From Psychrobacter namhaensis (GTDB lineage: Bacteria; Pseudomonadota; Gammaproteobacteria; Pseudomonadales; Moraxellaceae): a DNA stretch of 64,000 nt. A model generated the notes under the pieces. It ran no database searches. It worked only from the letters and a program-made list of their open reading frames with translations, and was not told the DNA's origin. Shown here piece by piece: positions 1 to 10,248 of the stretch (positions are counted from its first letter, which is position 1; every line of letters begins with the position of its first letter). The stretch lies in the NCBI RefSeq assembly GCF_016107545.1, contig NZ_JABASS010000002.1, forward strand, positions 310,001 through 374,000, given 5' to 3'. A program made the translations under genes and the position numbers.

Positions 1-426
1 CACAATACCGCCGCCTTGTGCAGCAATATCTTGGTAGCTGACCCCTTGCAGACGTGCTTCGAACTCATTGCTACGGTTGCCGCCATAGACGATGTGAGTG
101 TGACAGTCGATAAGCCCTGGTGTTAGCCATTTACCATTGCCATCTGTGATTTGCTGGTCTTGATATTGAGACAGGTGAGGAGTGATTTGCTCATGTGCGC
201 CAATCCACGCAATCTTGCCGTTTTTGATACCGAGGGCTGCATTCTCTAGCTGGCCGTATGGACTGCTATCAGTGCGATCACTTGCATAAATATCGAAACC
301 ATACTGTGCTGAAAAAGTTGCGATATTGGCATTGATAATGATGTGATCAAACGATGCGACACTGATATCGTCGATAGGTGTGTGTTCCATTGTGTGTGGC
401 GTCATTGGGTTTGTCGTATTCGTCAT
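1..426 (-). CDS. hutI: Imidazolonepropionase, N-terminal part (cut by window edge)
   Basis: Only the first 142 codons lie in the window; the gene runs off the left edge. HutI hydrolyses 4-imidazolone-5-propionate to N-formimidoyl-L-glutamate, the third step of histidine breakdown, in the cytoplasm. The translation shows the amidohydrolase metal motif DCHTHIVYGG, preceded by WLTPGLI, and the family stretch SNEFEARLQGVSYQDIAAQG, all characteristic of HutI. The ATG at 424-426 has an AGGAG-type ribosome binding site just upstream. It lies 30 bp after hutG and is the last gene of the minus-strand hut operon visible here. The C-terminal part, with the remaining metal ligands, cannot be checked. Family assignment is strong. 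Confidence 0.93.
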   Translation of the reverse strand, partial: MTNTTNPMTPHTMEHTPIDDISVASFDHIIINANIATFSAQYGFDIYASDRTDSSPYGQLENAALGIKNGKIAWIGAHEQITPHLSQYQDQQITDGNGKWLTPGLIDCHTHIVYGGNRSNEFEARLQGVSYQDIAAQGGGIV

Positions 427-456
427 ACTATGCTCCTGATTATTTTGCCAGTGCGT

Positions 457-1515
457 TTAGCTGACAAGTAAGTGCTGTTCTACAATAGTTGCCAATAAAC
501 GAGCAGCGACTTTACAGCTGCGGTTATCAACATCAAAGGTAGGGTTAATCTCGGCAATGTCTGCCATTTTTACTTTGTTTGATGCCATGATACGTTTGAC
601 CATGCGCTCAACGAAACTGAGCTCAATACCATAAGCGGCTGGCGCACTGACACCAGGGACGACGCTGGAGGGGAGACAATCCATATCAATGGTCATATAA
701 AGCACATCAACCTGACTGATAAAAGTATCAATCTGCTTAGCTAAGCTCTCCCAAGGCTGATAATGGCAGTCCTCGTCACTGATGACCTGTACGCCTAGTT
801 GCTCGGCGCGATCAAAGAGGGCGGCGGTATTCGAAAACCGACTGACCCCAATGCAGCAATAATGAAACGGCTGATCATGGGTATCAAGGTGCTCAGCAAT
901 TTGGCGAAACGGCGTTCCAGAGGTGGCTACATCCGACTGGCGAATATCGAGATGCGCATCAAAATTAATAACTCCGATCGTAGGTGTTGTCCTTGTGACG
1001 GTTTTACTATTTATAGCGCTCTCATTAGTATCATCATGCGTCTTCGTTAACGCCTGCCACAACCCTAAAAAACTGCCATAAGCGATGGCGTGACCACCGC
1101 CAAGTCCGATGGGTAAGCCGCCTTGTTTAATAATGTGGCTGACCTTATCGGCATACGTGGTTTGAGCCGCCTCAAGGATGCTCGCCGCAAAATCATCATT
1201 GTCATGGCAGTGGATATCGCCTGCATCACCCAATAAGGTTGGCAATTGACCATCAAAGCGTTGTTGTAACTCTTTGATGACAGGGAGCGCAGCAAATGCC
1301 TGACGGATGAGTGGCGGTGCTGCTCTTGCACCCACGCGCCCTTGATTGCGTCTGACACCTTGGTCACAAGCGAAACCAATCAGCCCAACAGGTTGCTGCT
1401 CATAAGGCTGAGCTAGCTGATACCAGTAGCGGGCACGCGCCGTCTCAAACGGCTCTGCGCGCCCTGTCCAGCGAGTCATATCGGCGACAGTGTGGCTAAC
1501 AGTTGCGATGGTCAT
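457..1515 (-). CDS. hutG: Formimidoylglutamase (arginase/ureohydrolase family)
   Basis: HutG hydrolyses N-formimidoyl-L-glutamate to L-glutamate and formamide, the last step of the pathway. The 352-residue product has the ureohydrolase two-metal motifs: GGGHA near residue 140, DAHLD near 187 and DMDCLPSS near 278. These supply the His and Asp ligands for the Mn cluster. An upstream in-frame ATG at 1533 exists, but the ATG at 1513-1515 follows an AAGGAG ribosome binding site at normal spacing and was chosen. The gene sits between hutH (34 bp upstream) and hutI. Agmatinase is an alternative within the same fold, but the operon context decides for HutG. Confidence 0.93.
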   Translation of the reverse strand: MTIATVSHTVADMTRWTGRAEPFETARARYWYQLAQPYEQQPVGLIGFACDQGVRRNQGRVGARAAPPLIRQAFAALPVIKELQQRFDGQLPTLLGDAGDIHCHDNDDFAASILEAAQTTYADKVSHIIKQGGLPIGLGGGHAIAYGSFLGLWQALTKTHDDTNESAINSKTVTRTTPTIGVINFDAHLDIRQSDVATSGTPFRQIAEHLDTHDQPFHYCCIGVSRFSNTAALFDRAEQLGVQVISDEDCHYQPWESLAKQIDTFISQVDVLYMTIDMDCLPSSVVPGVSAPAAYGIELSFVERMVKRIMASNKVKMADIAEINPTFDVDNRSCKVAARLLATIVEQHLLVS

Positions 1516-1548
1516 TGTCGATCTCCTTAGCATAAGCTCAATGAGCCT

Positions 1549-3111
1549 TTATTTTGACTCATACCAATTACTGCGTAGTGCTTGCCAGTGCTCAGTCAGC
1601 GTGCCATCTAATACCAGCTGTTTGGCCGCTTCGATATCAGGCGCTAGGTAGCGGTCTTTGTCATAAAAAGCCACTTGCGCGCGTAGTTTTTGATGTGCGG
1701 TCGTCAACATCTCTGAAGTTTCTAGGCCGCGATGAAAGTCGATCCCTTGTCCAGCCGCCAATAGCTCAATACCGATAATGGTTGCCGTGTTTTGCGCCAT
1801 CTCGTATAGACGTCGTGCGCAATAGGTCGCCATCGATACATGGTCTTCTTGGTTGGCAGAAGTCGGGATACTATCGACACTGCCGGGATGCGCGATGGAT
1901 TTATTTTCTGAGGCCAGCGCTGCTGCTGTGACATGGGCAATCATAAAGCCTGAGTTCACCCCAGCATTATCAACCAAGAATGGTGGTAGTCCACCGGATA
2001 AAGTTGCATCAATCAGCAAGGCCACACGGCGCTCAGACATAGAACCAATCTCGGCGATTGCCAAGGCTAAAGTATCCGCGGCAAAGGCAACGGGTTCAGC
2101 ATGAAAGTTACCCCCTGAGATGGCAACAGGGCCGTCTTCATTATTAAAAATGAGTGGGTTATCGGTCACGGCATTGGATTCAATGAGTAAGGTTTTGCCA
2201 GCTTGATTGATGATATCAAGGCAAGCGCCCATCACCTGCGGCTGACAACGCAAGCAGTAAGGATCTTGTACTCTATCGTCTTGCTCGCCATCATGCGAGG
2301 CGCGAATGGCACTACCTTTGATGAGCTGGCGGTGTGCTTTGGCGATTTCAATTTGACCATGATGGCCACGTACTTCATGAATACGGGCATCAAATGGCGA
2401 GTCTGAGCCTTTGGCCGCGTCAATAGACATGGAGCCGACGATGGTTGCTGTCTCAAGTAGGTCGCGCGCTAAGAAGTAGCCACGTAGGGCGAGCGCCGTT
2501 GAGACTTGTGTACCATTGATGAGGGCAAGACCTTCTTTGGCCGCTAGAGTGATTGGTTCAAGTCCGTGCTGGGCTAAAGCGTCGGCCGCGAGGACTTTTT
2601 TACCATCAACGTAAACATGGCCTTCACCCATCATGGCAAGCGTCATATGGGATAGAGGCGCTAAATCACCAGACGCGCCAACTGAGCCTTTGGCAGGGAT
2701 ATTGGGGGTAATTTGATGGTTGATTAAGCCAAGTAAGCTATCGACCACAGCGCGACGTACGCCAGACACCCCTTGCGCTAGGCTGGCAACTTTCATCACC
2801 ATAATGAGGCGAACCACACTGTCTGGCAGCGCCTCGCCCGTACCCACTGAGTGAGACACGATCAGGTTACGTTGCAGCAGCTCAAGCTGGTCATCACTAA
2901 TACGGGTCTTTGCTAACAGGCCAAAACCAGTGTTGATACCATACGCGCTTTTGTCACGCGCAATGATGGTCTGTACATCTGCATGGGACGCATCTATCGC
3001 CTCATAAGCGCTATCAGGCAGGGTCAGTACCACAGGCTGCTCATAGATATCGCGTAGCATCTCAAAGCTAAGCTTACGCGGGTGTAGTGTGAGTTTTTTG
3101 ATATCAGTCAT
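1549..3111 (-). CDS. hutH: Histidine ammonia-lyase
   Basis: This enzyme eliminates ammonia from L-histidine to give trans-urocanate, the committed step of histidine utilisation, in the cytoplasm. The 520-residue length is normal for the family. The Ala-Ser-Gly triplet that cyclises to the MIO electrophile is visible at residues 146-148 in [15 protein letters not shown], and the catalytic Tyr lies in AYGINTGFG near residue 57. The C-terminal NQEDHVSM segment is also typical. It is the third gene of the operon, about 97 bp after the YjiH-type transporter gene. No strong ribosome binding site is seen before the ATG. Regulation is presumably by HutC through the promoter upstream of hutU. Confidence 0.97.
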   Translation of the reverse strand: MTDIKKLTLHPRKLSFEMLRDIYEQPVVLTLPDSAYEAIDASHADVQTIIARDKSAYGINTGFGLLAKTRISDDQLELLQRNLIVSHSVGTGEALPDSVVRLIMVMKVASLAQGVSGVRRAVVDSLLGLINHQITPNIPAKGSVGASGDLAPLSHMTLAMMGEGHVYVDGKKVLAADALAQHGLEPITLAAKEGLALINGTQVSTALALRGYFLARDLLETATIVGSMSIDAAKGSDSPFDARIHEVRGHHGQIEIAKAHRQLIKGSAIRASHDGEQDDRVQDPYCLRCQPQVMGACLDIINQAGKTLLIESNAVTDNPLIFNNEDGPVAISGGNFHAEPVAFAADTLALAIAEIGSMSERRVALLIDATLSGGLPPFLVDNAGVNSGFMIAHVTAAALASENKSIAHPGSVDSIPTSANQEDHVSMATYCARRLYEMAQNTATIIGIELLAAGQGIDFHRGLETSEMLTTAHQKLRAQVAFYDKDRYLAPDIEAAKQLVLDGTLTEHWQALRSNWYESK

Positions 3112-3208
3112 GGGGGTAATCCTAATTTTATAAGCGATAGTAGTGATTTGCTATCTATACAGTGGTTGCAGGTATGGTATCTCAGTTTTTTGTCCAATCT
3201 GGTGTTTC

Positions 3209-4573
3209 TTATCCAATCCAATTTAGGTACATGGCCAGCTGTCCAAATGCGGCAGCCAGTAAAATACTGAGAACCACGCGCTCAAACCAAATGATGACCA
3301 TTTTGCCAACAGAGACTGGGATTTCGGTTGCCAGTACACACGGAATCATGGCAGAAAAAAACAGCACACTGCTAATGGAGATAACGCCTGCCACGTAGCG
3401 TGTCAATATATCGGCCTCACTGAGTAATAAAGCTGGCAAGAACATCTCCGCCAACCCTGCTGACATACCTTTGGCAGCCACCAGCGGCTCTGGTAACCCG
3501 CCAAGCCATGTAAAGGGGTAGAGTAGTAAACCTAATGCGTCAAACACTGGCGTGTACTTGGCCAATAGTAATCCTGTTAAGCCCACAGCGATAATGGAAG
3601 GCACAATCGCCGCTGCCATGGTGAGACCGTCACGAAAGTTCGACCATAAAATCTGTTTGAGATCTGTTGCGCGACGTGACGTCGATAAACCCAAATCAAA
3701 CGCTGCTGCCAGTCGGGTGCCACGTGTATGGTCGAGGTCGGGACGCTCAACCTCGTCATCAAAAAGGCTGATCGGCGGAATACGGGCGGTAATGGCAGTG
3801 ACAATAAATGTAATCACCAATGTCGACCAAAAGAACACATTCCAAAATTCCATCAGACCGAGCGTTTTTGCCACAATCACCATAAACGCGGCTGATACGG
3901 TCGAAAATCCCGTTGCAATGATAATGGCTTCACGCGCTGAATACTGCTTTTGCAGGTACACGCGATTGGTGATCAGTAGACCAATAGAGTAGCTACCCAC
4001 AAAAGACGCCACCGCATCGATTGCCGATGACCCCGGCGTTTTCCAGATAGGTTTCATAATGGGCTGCATAAGAACGCCAACCATCTCTAACAAGCCGAAA
4101 CCGACGAGAAAGGCCAAAATTAACGCCCCAAGCGGCACAATCATGCCGACGGGTAATGCCAGTTTTTCAAATAAAAACGGCAGCATGTCGGTTTCCATCA
4201 TAACGGCAGGCGCGGTACCGGTAATATACATCACTGCTAGTATGAGACCGATGACTTTGAACACAGTCATAATCATATGGGTGATGTTTTTGCGCCATGA
4301 GCCATCTATAAATGGTTTACTGACCCCATAAAGCATCAATAAAAATAGCAAGGTGACAGATAATGTATGCTGCTGATTTACTAAGTAGGTCGCGCCATGA
4401 TCGAACAAGATCGTGCTTTTTTCACCAATGGTAAACGGCACGAAAAACATAATTAAGCCAATGGCACTAAACACAACAAGCTGTATCAGCGCCACAGGTT
4501 TGGACAGTAGTTTTTCTGGTGGGGGTGGCGCTGCCGCAGCGCCGATCGTGGTAGCCGTATTTTGCTCGATCAT
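3209..4573 (-). CDS. YjiH-type nucleoside-recognition (GATE) domain membrane protein in hut operon
   Basis: The 454-residue protein is an integral membrane protein with roughly ten or eleven hydrophobic segments and the character of the YjiH family with a nucleoside-recognition/GATE domain. The short N-terminal tail is rich in Ala and Pro (AAAAPPPPEKLL). An AAGGAGG ribosome binding site lies just before the ATG at 4571-4573, 32 bp after hutU, so it is part of the hut operon. Family members have no firmly known substrate. Its position between hutU and hutH suggests transport of histidine, urocanate or another pathway-linked solute, but that is inference from context only. No standard HutT or HutM transporter is seen in the operon. 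Confidence 0.8.
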   Translation of the reverse strand: MIEQNTATTIGAAAAPPPPEKLLSKPVALIQLVVFSAIGLIMFFVPFTIGEKSTILFDHGATYLVNQQHTLSVTLLFLLMLYGVSKPFIDGSWRKNITHMIMTVFKVIGLILAVMYITGTAPAVMMETDMLPFLFEKLALPVGMIVPLGALILAFLVGFGLLEMVGVLMQPIMKPIWKTPGSSAIDAVASFVGSYSIGLLITNRVYLQKQYSAREAIIIATGFSTVSAAFMVIVAKTLGLMEFWNVFFWSTLVITFIVTAITARIPPISLFDDEVERPDLDHTRGTRLAAAFDLGLSTSRRATDLKQILWSNFRDGLTMAAAIVPSIIAVGLTGLLLAKYTPVFDALGLLLYPFTWLGGLPEPLVAAKGMSAGLAEMFLPALLLSEADILTRYVAGVISISSVLFFSAMIPCVLATEIPVSVGKMVIIWFERVVLSILLAAAFGQLAMYLNWIG

Positions 4574-4605
4574 GTTATCCTCCTTGATAAACGGTTTTAG
4601 ATGAT

Positions 4606-6324
4606 CTACTTAATCATCGGCAGGTTTAGACCATACTCTTTAGCGGTTTTGATGGCGAGCTCATAACCTGCATCTGCATGACGCATGACCCCTGAGCCGC
4701 AGTCATTGACCAGTACGCGTGCTAAGCGTTTGGCGGCGGCATCCGTACCATCAGCGACGATGACCATGCCAGAGTGCTGCGAGTAACCCATGCCAACGCC
4801 GCCACCATGATGCAATGATACCCAAGTCGCACCGCCTGCAACATTGAGCATGCCGTTCAATAGCGCCCAGTCAGATACTGCATCTGAGCCATCTTTCATG
4901 CTTTCTGTTTCGCGGTTGGGGCTAGCAACCGAGCCTGTGTCTAAATGGTCACGACCGATGACGATAGGGCCTTTTAGCTCACCATTTTTGACCATCTCGT
5001 TAAAGGCGAGGCCTGCTTTGTCACGCTCACCCAGACCTAACCAACAGATACGCGCAGGCAGACCTTGGAATTGAATGCGCTCTTTTGCCATGTCAAGCCA
5101 ACGATGGACATGGGTGTTTTCAGGGAACAGCTCTTTGATTTTTTGATCGGTTTTATAAATGTCTTCTGGATCACCTGACAGTGCCACCCAGCGGAACGGG
5201 CCTTTGCCTTGGCAAAACAGCGGGCGAATATAAGCGGGGACAAAACCGGGGAAATTAAAGGCGTCTTTCACCCCTTCATCAAACGCCACCTGACGGATGT
5301 TGTTGCCATAGTCGGTTGCAGGAACCCCCATCGCTTGCAGATCTAAAATCGCCTGTACGTGTGTGGCACAAGAAGCCGCGGCGGCTTTGGTGAGGGCTGC
5401 GTGTTGCTCAGGGTCTTCTTGAGCGGCTTTCCATTCTTCAACCGTCCAACCACTTGGCAGATAGCCATTGATCAGGTCATGCGCTGAGGTCTGATCGGTG
5501 ACCAAATCAGGCTTGATGTCACCTGCGCGGGCGCGTTTGACCATCTCAGGCAATATATCTGCGGCATTACCAAGTAGCGCGATGGATATGGCTTCACCAG
5601 CAGCCGTATGCTGTTTAATCAACTCATAGGCGTGGTCCAGATCATCCGCTTGCTTATCGACGTAACCGGTGCGCAAACGAAAATCGATACTAGATTGTTG
5701 GCATTCGATGTTTAGAGAAGTCGCACCAGCAAAGGTCGCGGCTAGTGGCTGCGCGCCGCCCATGCCACCAAGACCAGCGGTCAAAATCCAACGTCCTTCC
5801 CAGCTGCCATCATAGTGCTGACGACCCGCTTCGACAAAGGTTTCATAAGTACCTTGAACGATGCCTTGCGTACCGATATAGATCCAGCTGCCAGCAGTCA
5901 TCTGACCGTACATAAACAAGTCTTTGCGATCCAGCTCATTGAAGTGCTCCCACGTCGCCCAGCGCGGTACAAGATTGGAGTTGGCAATCAAGACACGCGG
6001 CGCGTTTTCATGAGTCTGGAAGACACCAACCGGTTTGCCTGACTGTACCAATAAGGTCTCGTCGTCTTCTAGCTCTTTGAGAGACGCTAAAATTTGGTCA
6101 TAGCTTTCCCAGTTACGCGCAGCACGTCCGATACCGCCATAAACCACCAGGCTTTTTGGGTTTTCAGCGACATCAGGATGCAAGTTATTTTGTAGCATGC
6201 GATAAGGGGCTTCGGTCAGCCAGCTCTTGCAGTGAAGTGTACTGCCAGTGGGTGCGGCAATATCACGACTCTCATCACGGCGGGTGAATTCAGCGCTGTT
6301 ACTCATTCCGTTCTTGGTAGTCAT
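4606..6324 (-). CDS. hutU: Urocanate hydratase
   Basis: HutU converts urocanate to 4-imidazolone-5-propionate using tightly bound NAD+ as electrophile. The 572-residue product has the family's typical length. Recognisable motifs are [17 protein letters not shown] near the N-terminus, the glycine-rich NAD-binding stretch [17 protein letters not shown] near residue 185, and the C-terminal [16 protein letters not shown] segment. It is the first gene of the minus-strand hut operon. Its ATG has an AAGGAC ribosome binding site, and the promoter region upstream carries a HutC-type palindrome. Confidence 0.97.
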   Translation of the reverse strand: MTTKNGMSNSAEFTRRDESRDIAAPTGSTLHCKSWLTEAPYRMLQNNLHPDVAENPKSLVVYGGIGRAARNWESYDQILASLKELEDDETLLVQSGKPVGVFQTHENAPRVLIANSNLVPRWATWEHFNELDRKDLFMYGQMTAGSWIYIGTQGIVQGTYETFVEAGRQHYDGSWEGRWILTAGLGGMGGAQPLAATFAGATSLNIECQQSSIDFRLRTGYVDKQADDLDHAYELIKQHTAAGEAISIALLGNAADILPEMVKRARAGDIKPDLVTDQTSAHDLINGYLPSGWTVEEWKAAQEDPEQHAALTKAAAASCATHVQAILDLQAMGVPATDYGNNIRQVAFDEGVKDAFNFPGFVPAYIRPLFCQGKGPFRWVALSGDPEDIYKTDQKIKELFPENTHVHRWLDMAKERIQFQGLPARICWLGLGERDKAGLAFNEMVKNGELKGPIVIGRDHLDTGSVASPNRETESMKDGSDAVSDWALLNGMLNVAGGATWVSLHHGGGVGMGYSQHSGMVIVADGTDAAAKRLARVLVNDCGSGVMRHADAGYELAIKTAKEYGLNLPMIK

Positions 6325-6399
6325 GCTCGGTCCTTGTGATTGTTTATAGAGGGGTTGTTTACACAGTTTTTAGAAAGATTATTTGGTACAATGAATAAG

Positions 6400-6411
6400 T
6401 TGTATATACAA
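6400..6411. promoter_or_regulatory. Candidate HutC operator (perfect 12-bp palindrome)
   Basis: TTGTATATACAA is a perfect palindrome in the 258-bp gap between divergent hutU and hutC. It resembles the TGTATATACA-type sites bound by HutC repressors in pseudomonads and enterics. On the minus strand it lies inside the spacer between a TTGATA -35-like box (6414-6419) and a TATTCA(T) -10-like box, so bound repressor would block RNA polymerase at the hutU promoter. Urocanate is the usual inducer that releases HutC. The site was found by eye; binding is inferred. Confidence 0.75.
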
Positions 6412-6582
6412 ATTATCAAAGATTATTTTTTCATGCAAGGATTTTTTTATTGATGCCCTCATTATTTTTGTGATCGATTTAGCAAATACCGAGCGCTTTG
6501 GGGTATTGGCTGAGGCTTGTGGCGCAGTCTCATGATATTATGGCGCTATTCTTACTAGCAGAACTGACGGTTAAAGACGGAT

Positions 6583-7320
6583 ATGAAAAAAACGATACCG
6601 GCGTATCAACGAATAAAAAACGCCATACTAGACAATATCCACTCTGGTAAGTGGCAAGCGGGCAATGCGATTTCTACAGAAATGGCACTGGCTGAGGAGT
6701 TCGGGGTGTCGCGGATGACGGTCAACCGCGCCTTAAAAGAGCTGAGTGAGGAGCGGGTGCTGGAGCGTCGGCAAGGGTCGGGGACATTTGTCGCACAGCA
6801 ACAGTTCAATCACACCTTTGTGGAGGTGCGTAATATCGCGCAGGATCTAAAGTCGGCCAATCGTGACTATGAAGCGAAGGTTGTGAGCAAGCGTGCGGTG
6901 ACGGCTGATATGCTCGATGAGGAGCTGCGACGTAAATTTGATATAGAGAAAGATCATGGCGTAGATAACAGCAGTCATGCGCCCGTGCTATATGAGGTAA
7001 AAATCATCCATTTTGCGGATGGTCAGCCCATCCAGTTCGAAGAGCGCTGGGTCGACGCCCATAAAGTCCCAGAATTTATGGCGCAAGATTTTAGCGTGGT
7101 CAATACCAGTGAGTATTTAATTGCCAAAAGTCCATTAGAGCGGGGCAGCTATACCATTCGAGCAATAGCAGCACCTGACGAGATCGCCCGTTTTTTACAA
7201 ATCGCACCGCAGTCGCCGACCCTAGTGTTGCGTCGCCAAACCTACTCGGCAGGTCAAGTGTTGACCTTTGTCAAAATGTGGCATGCTGGTGATCGTTATC
7301 AATTCTCAGGCGAACTGTAA
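6583..7320 (+). CDS. hutC: Histidine utilisation repressor HutC (GntR family)
   Basis: The 245-residue protein has an N-terminal winged helix-turn-helix of the GntR type; residues about 25-75 include EMALAEEFGVSRMTVNRAL and the wing RRQGSGTFVA. A C-terminal UTRA ligand-binding domain follows, with ERWV and RRQTYSAGQVLTFVKMWHAG as HutC-subfamily features. HutC represses the hut genes and is released by urocanate. The gene is divergent from hutU, and the palindrome at 6400-6411 in the shared region fits autoregulation and control of the operon. The ORF starts with ATG at 6583; no strong ribosome binding site is apparent. Confidence 0.93.
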   Translation: MKKTIPAYQRIKNAILDNIHSGKWQAGNAISTEMALAEEFGVSRMTVNRALKELSEERVLERRQGSGTFVAQQQFNHTFVEVRNIAQDLKSANRDYEAKVVSKRAVTADMLDEELRRKFDIEKDHGVDNSSHAPVLYEVKIIHFADGQPIQFEERWVDAHKVPEFMAQDFSVVNTSEYLIAKSPLERGSYTIRAIAAPDEIARFLQIAPQSPTLVLRRQTYSAGQVLTFVKMWHAGDRYQFSGEL

Positions 7321-7682
7321 GCACCTGACGCACGCTCACGGTTTTTGTACGTTTATTCTCACTTAAGTGCGCTATAGTCGTTTTAATTAAAGAACAATAC
7401 CGTGCCTCTGAGATGAATGGTTCGCAGCCTCTGTTTGGCCGAGTGTTGAGGACGTTCTAATTCACTGGCGCTAAAGTTAAAAGATTGCCTAAAACGGTCT
7501 AAAATTTCACAATTAATGTAAAAACAGCATTGAAAAATATGCTGTGTATCCTCAAATCGGGCAGCCAAAGCCAAATATTGTAGGACAAATATGTGTTTTA
7601 ATATCTGTCTGGGCGGGTTTTCTCCTTATTAGCTGTTATTTATACACGCCGATTTACTCATTCACTCTTATAAGGACGTCTT
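7321..7682. other. Intergenic region between hutC and the cystine-type ABC operon
   Basis: This 362-bp stretch presumably holds the promoter for the downstream transporter operon. No clear HutC-like TGTATATACA palindrome, tRNA or terminator hairpin was recognised. A 63-codon minus-strand reading frame at 7383-7574 crosses it without a recognisable family or ribosome binding site and is not called. Confidence 0.4.
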
Positions 7683-8516
7683 ATGAAACGTCGTACTCTT
7701 TTAGCCCTAGCCGCCAGTACACTGTTACTTGCTGCTTGTGGCCAGTCTACTAGTGATACCGATAACAATACGACGGACAGTGCTGCGACAGGCGGTTCGG
7801 ACTTGCTGCAACGTATCAATAATGGTGGCACCATCAACGTTGGTACAGAAGGGACTTATCCACCGTTCACTTATCATGATAAGAGTGGAAAACTCACAGG
7901 CTATGACGTCGAAGTGACACGTGCCGTTGCTGATAAGCTAGGCGTAGAAGTCGAGTTCAAAGAAACCCAGTGGGATGCCATGCTGGCAGGTTTGGATTCA
8001 AAACGCTTTGATATGGTGGCCAACCAAGTCAGCTTGACCACGCCTGAGCGTAAAGCGAAGTATGATAAAGCCATGGCTTATAGCTGGTCAGGCGCGGTGG
8101 TCTTGGCCCCAACTGATGACAATCGTTATGGCTCTTGGGAGGACTTAAAAGGCCTACGCACTGCGCAATCACTCAGCAGTAACTATGGTGAGCTGGCAGA
8201 ACGTTATGGTGTAGAACTCGTCCCTGTCGATGGTATGGCGCAAGCAATCCAGTTGGTCAAACAAGACCGTGCTGACTTTACCATGAACGACAACCTTGCT
8301 GTATTGGATTATCTAAAAAAATTCCCAGATGCGGAGCTTGAGATTAAATTGACAGCGCCTGCGAGCGAGCAACGTGGTTCAGGTTTGGTGCTCATAAAAG
8401 GGGACGATGCCGTTGTAGCAAAACTGGATGAAGCGATGGCAGAGTTGGCGGCTGATGGTACGCTCACCAAACTTAGCGAAGAATTCTTTGGTGCTGATGT
8501 AAGTCAACAAAAATAA
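7683..8516 (+). CDS. Cystine/amino-acid ABC transporter, substrate-binding lipoprotein (TcyA/TcyJ-like)
   Basis: The 277-residue protein begins with a lipoprotein signal peptide ending in the lipobox LLAAC (Cys19), so the mature protein is lipid-anchored in the periplasm. The body is a family 3 solute-binding protein. The segments [63 protein letters not shown] and [10 protein letters not shown] match the cystine-binding TcyA/TcyJ/FliY group better than the histidine- or lysine/arginine-binding ones. The TAA stop overlaps the next gene's ATG by one base (TAATG), so translation is probably coupled. The ligand cannot be proven from sequence. Confidence 0.87.
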   Translation: MKRRTLLALAASTLLLAACGQSTSDTDNNTTDSAATGGSDLLQRINNGGTINVGTEGTYPPFTYHDKSGKLTGYDVEVTRAVADKLGVEVEFKETQWDAMLAGLDSKRFDMVANQVSLTTPERKAKYDKAMAYSWSGAVVLAPTDDNRYGSWEDLKGLRTAQSLSSNYGELAERYGVELVPVDGMAQAIQLVKQDRADFTMNDNLAVLDYLKKFPDAELEIKLTAPASEQRGSGLVLIKGDDAVVAKLDEAMAELAADGTLTKLSEEFFGADVSQQK

Positions 8517-9274
8517 TGTCAGGGTCTATCATGCCAGCTTCTATTATGTCTGTGTCGTGGTTTGCGGATTTATTGGCATTATTGCCGTTCATGAGCCCTG
8601 ATCGGGCGCAGATTGTTATCTCGTCTTTTTGGCCCATGCTCAAAGGTGGTATCTATTATTCGATACCACTGGCATTGATCTCGTTTGCTATTGGTATGGT
8701 GATTGCGCTGACAGTGGCGCTGATTCGTATCGTTCCACGGGCAGGCTGGTTTCATGAGATTGTTTACAGACTGGCGCGTATTTATGTGTCCGCCATTCGC
8801 GGGACACCCATGCTGGTTCAGCTGTTTATTATCTTCTATGGTCTGCCAAGTGTTGGCGTCAAGCTTGACCCCTTTCCTTCAGCGATTATTGCCTTTTCGC
8901 TCAATATTGGCGCTTATGCGTCAGAGACAGTGCGTGCCTCAATTTTGTCTATTCCAAAAGGCCAATGGGAAGCAGGATCGACCGTTGGTTTGACGTACTT
9001 ACAGACCTTTCGTCATGTCATTTTGCCACAAGCACTCAGAGTATCGGTGCCGCCTTTATCCAATACGTTTATTAGTCTGGTAAAAGACACCTCATTGGCG
9101 TCATTGGTGTTGGTGACTGAGCTGTTTAAGCAAGCGCAGATAATCACGGCGCGTAACTACGAGTTTATGCTGGTCTATACCGAAGCGGCGATTATTTACT
9201 GGGGTATCTGTCTGTTCTTAACCTTTATCCAAGGTAAGCTTGAAACCCGTCTTGATCGTTACGTGGCAAAATAG
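8516..9274 (+). CDS. Polar amino-acid ABC transporter permease (cystine-type)
   Basis: The 252-residue inner-membrane protein has about five hydrophobic segments. It contains the HisM/GlnP-type permease region, with [18 protein letters not shown] and the EAA loop [21 protein letters not shown] that contacts the ATPase. The ATG at 8516 overlaps the stop of the binding-protein gene. A second in-frame ATG at 8531 is possible. Only one permease is encoded, so it probably works as a homodimer, as in cystine importers. The gene is the second of a three-gene operon. Confidence 0.9.
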   Translation: MSGSIMPASIMSVSWFADLLALLPFMSPDRAQIVISSFWPMLKGGIYYSIPLALISFAIGMVIALTVALIRIVPRAGWFHEIVYRLARIYVSAIRGTPMLVQLFIIFYGLPSVGVKLDPFPSAIIAFSLNIGAYASETVRASILSIPKGQWEAGSTVGLTYLQTFRHVILPQALRVSVPPLSNTFISLVKDTSLASLVLVTELFKQAQIITARNYEFMLVYTEAAIIYWGICLFLTFIQGKLETRLDRYVAK

Positions 9275-9344
9275 CGGATGGCTCACCTTTCAATATTTTT
9301 AATTATTCCATAGTTTCAGTATCCTTTGTAGCACAGGAACCTTT

Positions 9345-10088
9345 ATGATCAAAGTCACTAATATCCACAAAGCCTTTGGGAGCAATCAAGTGCTCAAAGG
9401 CATCGACTTGACGATTCATAAAGGGAAGGTGGTCGTCATATTAGGGCCATCAGGTTCGGGTAAAACCACTTTTTTGCGTTGTCTCAATGCGCTTGAGATT
9501 CCGGATCAAGGCGTTATTGCCTTTGATGATGGCAGCTTAACCGTTGATTTTGCCACCAAACCTAAGAAAAAAACCTTACTGGCGCTGCAACGTAAGTCGG
9601 GTATGGTTTTTCAGTCTTATAATTTGTTTCCGCACAAAACAGCAATCGAAAACTTAATGCTTGGTCCTACGGTGGTACAAGGGCAGAGCAAAGCGCAAGC
9701 CCGTGAGCAGGCATTAGTGCTGCTGGATAAAGTGGGGTTGTCGGATAAAGCGGATCTCTATCCGTTTCAGTTGTCTGGTGGTCAGCAGCAGCGTATTGGG
9801 ATTGCCCGTGCGCTGGCTATCGAACCGTCGTTATTACTGTTTGATGAGCCGACATCTGCACTTGATCCAGAGCTGGTACAAGATGTCCTTGAAACCATGA
9901 AGCAGCTGGCCTCTGAAGGCTGGACGATGGTGGTGGTGACTCACGAAATCAACTTTGCCCGTGACGTGGCGGACCATGTGGTGTTAATCGAAGACGGGCA
10001 TGTGGTTGAAGAAGGCAGTGCTAAGCAATTATTTGAGGACTCAAAACACCCAAGAACGCAGGCATTTTTACAGCGTATCGAGCAGTAA
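9345..10088 (+). CDS. Amino-acid ABC transporter ATP-binding protein
   Basis: The 247-residue cytoplasmic ATPase energises the importer encoded just upstream. Visible motifs are Walker A GPSGSGKTT near residue 33, the Q-loop VFQSYNLFPH, signature LSGGQQQRIGIARAL, Walker B LLLFDEPTSALDPE and the switch His in VVTHE. The sequence is of the GlnQ/HisP/TcyC class. A short insertion near residues 60-80 (FDDGSLTVDFATKPKKKT) precedes the Q-loop, as seen in cystine-type ATPases. The gene starts 70 bp after the permease with AGGA before the ATG, and a strong terminator follows. Confidence 0.92.
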   Translation: MIKVTNIHKAFGSNQVLKGIDLTIHKGKVVVILGPSGSGKTTFLRCLNALEIPDQGVIAFDDGSLTVDFATKPKKKTLLALQRKSGMVFQSYNLFPHKTAIENLMLGPTVVQGQSKAQAREQALVLLDKVGLSDKADLYPFQLSGGQQQRIGIARALAIEPSLLLFDEPTSALDPELVQDVLETMKQLASEGWTMVVVTHEINFARDVADHVVLIEDGHVVEEGSAKQLFEDSKHPRTQAFLQRIEQ

Positions 10089-10166
10089 CCCGCTTAAGCT
10101 TGGTCGCATGGTTGAGCAAATCACTGATGCGTGGATCCTTGATGGGTACGGTCAATCTTGAAAAAA

Positions 10167-10204
10167 GAAAGCCCCAACTGTGCTGGCACGGTTGGGGCTT
10201 TTTG
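10167..10204 (+). terminator. Rho-independent terminator after ABC operon
   Basis: A GC-rich hairpin, AAAGCCCCAACTGTG and CACGGTTGGGGCTTT around the loop CTGG, is followed by a T-run. It closes the operon 7683-10088; the A-rich left flank may let it also serve the converging DMT exporter gene. Confidence 0.88.
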
Positions 10205-10248
10205 ACGAAAGCGGCTATAGAGGCTTTCTAAGTAGTGAGACCGCGTGA

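Noticed and set aside
7383..7574. A 63-codon minus-strand frame between hutC and the ABC operon.
   Set aside because: It covers the expected promoter region, has no ribosome binding site and matches no family that could be recognised by eye.
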